From: Microbacterium sufflavum
GTDB lineage: Bacteria > Actinomycetota > Actinomycetes > Actinomycetales > Microbacteriaceae
Length of the DNA stretch: 64,000 bases
Direction: 5' to 3'
Assembly (NCBI RefSeq): GCF_023101165.1
Contig: NZ_CP078076.1
Coordinates: 930,001 to 994,000, forward strand
Under the pieces are notes generated by a model, which had not been told where the DNA came from, did not search any database, and saw only the letters and a list, made by a program, of their open reading frames with translations. Below are positions 60,490 through 64,000 of this stretch, piece by piece. How positions within the stretch are numbered: position 1 is the first letter of the stretch; each line of letters begins with the position of its first letter. The position numbers and the translations under genes were made by a program.

Positions 60490-61329
60490 TCAGTAGGCGA
60501 CGGGCGGGACCTCGGCCCACACGCCGCGGTCGTCCGTGGAGGGGGCGTCGGGGATGCGGCCGGCGCCGTCCGGCTCGGGGATGGCCGCGAGCAGGGCCTG
60601 CGTGTAGGGGTGCTGCGGCGCGGACCACAGCTGCTCCGTGGGGCCCGACTCGAGCACCCGTCCCGCGAACATGACCAGGGTGCGATCGGCGATGCGGCGC
60701 ACCACGGCGAGGTCGTGCGAGATGAAGAGCATGCCGGCGCCGGACTCGGCCACCAGGTCGCGCATCAGTCCGGCCACGCTCGTCTGCGTCGAGGCGTCGA
60801 GCGCCGAGATGGGCTCGTCCGCCACGAGCAGCGAGGGCCGCGCGGCCAGGGCCCTGGCGATCGCGATGCGCTGCTTCTGCCCGCCCGAGAACTGGTGCGG
60901 GAAGCGGGTGCGGACGTTCGCGGGCAGCCCGACGCGTTCGAGCCACTCCTCCACGGTGGATCCGGCGGCACCGCGCGCTCGGGCGGTGGCGATGCCGTCG
61001 GAGATCTGGTCGCCGATGCGTCGGCGAGGGTTCAGCGAGGTCGACGGGTCCTGGAACACCATCTGGATCCCGGTCAGGGCGGTCGACCGGCGGCGGATGC
61101 CGAGCGGCGCGACCGGGGCCCCGCGGAACTCGACCGTGCCGGCGGCGGTCTTCTCGATGCCGACGACGGCGCGGGCGAGGCTCGACTTGCCGCTGCCCGA
61201 CTCGCCGACCAGCGCGACGGTCTCCCCCGCGGCCACGCGGACCGACACCCCGTTCACGGCGATCACCGGCGGGTTGCCCGGGTAGCGCACGACCACGTCG
61301 CGCGCGTCGAGGACGCTGACCTCACTCAT
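60490..61329 (-). CDS. Dipeptide/oligopeptide ABC transporter ATP-binding protein (OppF/DppF-like)
   Basis: A 279-residue ATPase, last gene of the transporter operon. Walker A LVGESGSGKSSLARAV, Q-loop IQMVFQDPSTSLNPRRRI, signature QFSGGQKQRIAIARAL, Walker B LLVADEPISALD, and the peptide-transporter C-terminal PQHPYTQALLAAIPEPD. It works with the next ATPase as a heterodimer. Its start lies within the end of the upstream ATPase gene (8-base overlap). Confidence 0.93.
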   Translation of the reverse strand: MSEVSVLDARDVVVRYPGNPPVIAVNGVSVRVAAGETVALVGESGSGKSSLARAVVGIEKTAAGTVEFRGAPVAPLGIRRRSTALTGIQMVFQDPSTSLNPRRRIGDQISDGIATARARGAAGSTVEEWLERVGLPANVRTRFPHQFSGGQKQRIAIARALAARPSLLVADEPISALDASTQTSVAGLMRDLVAESGAGMLFISHDLAVVRRIADRTLVMFAGRVLESGPTEQLWSAPQHPYTQALLAAIPEPDGAGRIPDAPSTDDRGVWAEVPPVAY

Positions 61330-62164
61330 GCGCATCCTCCTCGATCGGGTCGACCGCATCGACCTGGTCCGTCGCGTCGACCGCGGGCGCCTCGATGCGC
61401 GAGCCGGGGAGGGCGGCGAGCAGCATCCGCGTGTACTCGTGCTGCGGGTGCAGGAACAGGGTCTCGCGGTCGGCGAGCTCCACGATGCGGCCGTCCTTCA
61501 TGACCGCGACGGTGTCGGCGATCGCGCTCATCACGCCGAGGTCGTGCGTCACGAGCAGCACGGCGAGGTTCCGTTCGATGGCGAGGTCGCGCAGCAGCTG
61601 CAGGATGCCGGCCTGCACCGTGACGTCGAGCGCCGTGGTGGGCTCGTCCGCCAGCAGCACCTCGGGGTCGCACGCCAGGGCGCACGCGATCGCGATGCGC
61701 TGCCGCTGCCCGCCCGAGAACTGGTGCGGGTAGCGCTTCAGCGCCTCGGCCGGGTTCGGCACCTGCACGGTCTGCAGCAGCTCCACCGCCCGCTCGCGCG
61801 CCGCGGCGCCCGTGAGGCCGAGGTGCACGCGCATGTGGTCGGTGAGCTGGCGGCCGACCGGGAGCTGCGGGTGCAGCGACGCCGACGGGTCCTGGAACAC
61901 CATCGCGATGCGCTTCCCGCGGATGCGGTTGAGGCCGCGGCGCTTCAGGCCGAGCAGCTCCTCCCCCGCGAGGGTGATCGAGCCGCCCGTGCGGGCCTGC
62001 CGCGGCAGCAGCCCGAGCACCGCGAGCGAGGTGAGGGTCTTGCCGGAGCCCGACTCGCCCGCGAGGCCGTGGATGCGCCCGGCCTCGAGCTCGAGCGACA
62101 CGCCCTTCACGAGCGGACGGCCGATGTCGACCGTGAGATCGCGGATGCTCAGCGCGGCGGTCAT
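61322..62164 (-). CDS. Dipeptide/oligopeptide ABC transporter ATP-binding protein (OppD/DppD-like)
   Basis: A 280-residue ATPase. Walker A LAGESGSGKTLTSLAV, Q-loop IAMVFQDPSASLHPQLPV, signature QFSGGQRQRIAIACAL, Walker B VLLADEPTTALD, and HPQHEYTRMLLAALPG near the end. The usual signature Ala-Arg-Ala is Ala-Cys-Ala here. It overlaps DppC by ATGA. Supplies ATP hydrolysis for peptide, nickel or glutathione-type solute uptake. Confidence 0.93.
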   Translation of the reverse strand: MTAALSIRDLTVDIGRPLVKGVSLELEAGRIHGLAGESGSGKTLTSLAVLGLLPRQARTGGSITLAGEELLGLKRRGLNRIRGKRIAMVFQDPSASLHPQLPVGRQLTDHMRVHLGLTGAAARERAVELLQTVQVPNPAEALKRYPHQFSGGQRQRIAIACALACDPEVLLADEPTTALDVTVQAGILQLLRDLAIERNLAVLLVTHDLGVMSAIADTVAVMKDGRIVELADRETLFLHPQHEYTRMLLAALPGSRIEAPAVDATDQVDAVDPIEEDAHE

Positions 62165-63072
62165 GCGGGCACCCCCGTCGCGGAGGCCTGGTGGTCGGCC
62201 TCCTTCTCGTGCGTGACCTCGGCGGTCGGGTCGAGCACGTCGCGCATCGCATCGCCGAGGAAGTTGAACGCCAGCACGACCGTGAGGATCGCGAGACCGG
62301 GGAACACCCCGAGCCACCAGGCGTCGAAGTTCTGCATGGCCCCCGAGATCATCGACCCCCACTCGGCGGTGGGCGGCTGCGCGCCGAGGCCGAGGAAGGA
62401 GAGGCCGGAGAGCAGCAGGATCGCGGCGCCGATGTCGAGCGTGGCGAGCACGAGCACGGGCCCGGCGATGTTGGGGAGTATGTCGACGAACAGGGTCCGC
62501 AGCGGCGAGTGGCCGAGCAGGCGTCCGGCGATCACGTAGTTCTGTCCGCGCAGGCCGAGCACGATGCTGCGGGTGACGCGGGCGTACTGCGGCCACGACA
62601 CCACGATCGCCGCGATTACCGCGTTGAACAGCGACGGGCCGAGCGACGCGGCGACCACCATCGCGAGGATCACGGTCGGGAACGCCATGAAGAGGTCGGT
62701 GATGCGCATCAGCGTCTCGTCGACCGCGCGGCCGAAGTAGCCCGCGACGGCGCCGATCAGCGTGCCGATGATCATCGCCGCGATCACGAGCATGAGCGCG
62801 AGCGGCAGGCTCACCGTCGCTCCGGTCATGAGTCGCGAGAAGATGTCGCGGCCGTTGCCGTCGGTGCCGAGGATCGTGTCGATGCCCGGCTCCTGCAGTC
62901 GCGGCAGCACCTGCGCGTTCGGCGGGTACGGCACCCACCACTGCGCCGTGAAGGCGATGACGATCCAGGCCGCCGCGATCACGGTGCCGATGATGCCGAG
63001 CGGGGTGCGCCAGGCGCGGGGCCAGCGGAAGCGGAAGCGCCAGGGGCCGGCGGCGGCGTCGATGCGGCTCAT
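62161..63072 (-). CDS. Dipeptide/oligopeptide ABC transporter permease (DppC/OppC-like)
   Basis: A 303-residue six-helix permease. LGTDGNGRDIFSRLMTGATV is the OppC N-terminal signature; MRITDLFMAFPTVILAMVVA and the EAA loop RLLGHSPLRTLFVDILPNI follow. It partners the DppB-type permease whose gene overlaps it by 4 bases. An acidic/His-rich tail after the last helix is of unknown use. Confidence 0.93.
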   Translation of the reverse strand: MSRIDAAAGPWRFRFRWPRAWRTPLGIIGTVIAAAWIVIAFTAQWWVPYPPNAQVLPRLQEPGIDTILGTDGNGRDIFSRLMTGATVSLPLALMLVIAAMIIGTLIGAVAGYFGRAVDETLMRITDLFMAFPTVILAMVVAASLGPSLFNAVIAAIVVSWPQYARVTRSIVLGLRGQNYVIAGRLLGHSPLRTLFVDILPNIAGPVLVLATLDIGAAILLLSGLSFLGLGAQPPTAEWGSMISGAMQNFDAWWLGVFPGLAILTVVLAFNFLGDAMRDVLDPTAEVTHEKEADHQASATGVPA

Positions 63073-64000
63073 GCGATCCTCACTCTCGGGTCGAGCACGC
63101 CGTAGAGCAGGTCGACGATGAAGTTGATGAGGAGGTAGATGACGCCGACGACCAGACCGACGCCCATGATGCCGGGCAGGTCGAGGTTCGCGGCGGAGTT
63201 GTAGGCGTACGTGCCCAGGCCCGGCCACGCGAACACCGACTCCACGAGCACGGTGCCCGACAGCAGGGCCCCGAATGCGACGCCCACCACGGTGAGGATC
63301 GGCAGCGAGGCTCCACGGAGCACGTAGTCGAGGATGACGCGCAGGGCCGGAAGCCCCTTGGCGCGGGCGGCCCGCACGTAGTCGCTGCCCAGCACCTCCA
63401 GCACCGACGTGCGGATGAACCGGGTGAGCAGGCCGATCGTCACGAGCGAGAGCACCATGACGGGAAGGGCGAGGTGGGCGAGCGCATCGAAGAAGCCGAC
63501 GCCGTCGCCGTTGAGCAGGTAGTCGACCGTGTAGAGCCCGGTCACGCGCGGCGGCGGGGTGATCGACGGCGAGATGCGCCCCGAGCCCGGCGCGATGCGC
63601 AGCTCCAGGAAGAAGACGTAGAAGCTGACCAGCGCGAGCCAGAAGGTGGGGACGCTGAGGCCGACGAGGGTGACCACGCGGATGACCTGGTCGGTGACCA
63701 GGCCCCGGCGGTAGGCGGCGAGCGTGCCGAGCACGATGCTGACCGCGAGGCTGACGATGATCGCCCCGATCGCGATCTCGATCGTCGCGGGCACCGCGGT
63801 GGCGAGGTCGCTGGTGACCGGGCGTCCGGTCACCAGCGACGTGCCGAGGTCCCCGCGGAGCAGGTTCCCCATATAGATGAAGTACTGCACGAACAGTGGC
63901 TGGTCGAGTCCGTTCGCCTTGATGAACGCCTCGCGCGTCGCCGGGTTCTGCGACGCGCCCTCACCGAGGGCGGCCGAGACCGGGTCTCCCGGCACCAGGT
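63069..64000 (-). CDS. Dipeptide/oligopeptide ABC transporter permease (DppB/OppB-like), 5' partial
   Basis: The right window edge cuts this gene; 310 residues are visible, beginning in the LVPGDPVSAALGEGA segment that lies near residue 30 of DppB. FWLALVSFYVFFLELRIAPG, RFIRTSVLEVLGSDYVRAAR and VLVESVFAWPGLGTYAYN are characteristic. The solute-binding protein of this system is expected just outside the window. Confidence 0.92.
   Translation of the reverse strand, partial: LVPGDPVSAALGEGASQNPATREAFIKANGLDQPLFVQYFIYMGNLLRGDLGTSLVTGRPVTSDLATAVPATIEIAIGAIIVSLAVSIVLGTLAAYRRGLVTDQVIRVVTLVGLSVPTFWLALVSFYVFFLELRIAPGSGRISPSITPPPRVTGLYTVDYLLNGDGVGFFDALAHLALPVMVLSLVTIGLLTRFIRTSVLEVLGSDYVRAARAKGLPALRVILDYVLRGASLPILTVVGVAFGALLSGTVLVESVFAWPGLGTYAYNSAANLDLPGIMGVGLVVGVIYLLINFIVDLLYGVLDPRVRIA

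Overview
The window is high-GC actinobacterial DNA, most likely from the Microbacteriaceae (Microbacterium-like). Evidence: pervasive GTG/TTG starts with 4-base stop/start overlaps, a chaplin-like protein with an LAxTG sortase signal, DUF6194 and Imm-5-like genes, a coenzyme F420 system with an F420-0 import cassette, and the rpsF-ssb-rpsR-rplI and dnaB core genes. The names are sequence-recognition calls; no database search was possible.

Layout. 0-12.4 kb is ordinary chromosome: a truncated NtaA-type monooxygenase, a tandem-MerR regulator with a small membrane protein, a two-component system with a PepSY target protein, an EamA exporter with a divergent TetR, an HTH regulator, a secreted metallophosphoesterase and a LysM protein. 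12.5-13.8 kb is dnaB with DnaA boxes upstream. 14.4-17.4 kb holds two exported surface proteins, one a nine-repeat chaplin-like protein with a class-E sortase motif. 17.6-57.7 kb is a catabolic and cofactor block. 57.8-59.5 kb is rplI-rpsR-ssb-rpsF. 59.7-64 kb is a lipoprotein and a Dpp/Opp-type ABC transporter cut by the right edge.

The central block has five parts. (a) An operon with LigA/LigB-like extradiol dioxygenase subunits, an amidohydrolase, a class III CoA-transferase and an alcohol dehydrogenase-like protein. (b) An NMT1/TauA-type importer whose permease and ATPase genes share an operon with an LLM-family oxidoreductase, a cyclic-amide amidohydrolase and an alpha/beta-hydrolase. 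(c) Coenzyme F420 supply: an F420-0-type ABC importer, cofE, cofC, cofD, F420-dependent glucose-6-phosphate dehydrogenase and an FGD-like oxidoreductase. (d) A second, ferric/AEP-type ABC importer, an MFS exporter and an LVIVD-repeat protein. (e) A nine-gene operon from 3-hydroxykynurenine/3-hydroxyanthranilate to pyruvate and acetyl-CoA, colinear, as I recall it, with the 2-nitrobenzoate nba operon of Pseudomonas.

The main new observation is a 13-base near-palindrome, GGATNCNGNATCC, found in the promoter gaps of modules (a) to (d) and, with one mismatch, in front of the only GntR/FCD regulator gene in the window. This suggests that one regulator controls uptake, catabolic enzymes, and acquisition, biosynthesis and reduction of F420, i.e. 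a dedicated F420-dependent catabolic regulon. The block lies between rplI and dnaB, genes that are usually close together, so it looks like an island inserted at a core locus. The growth substrate is not identified. The cyclic-amide hydrolase, LLM enzymes and 3-hydroxyanthranilate pathway suggest a nitrogen-containing aromatic or heterocycle.
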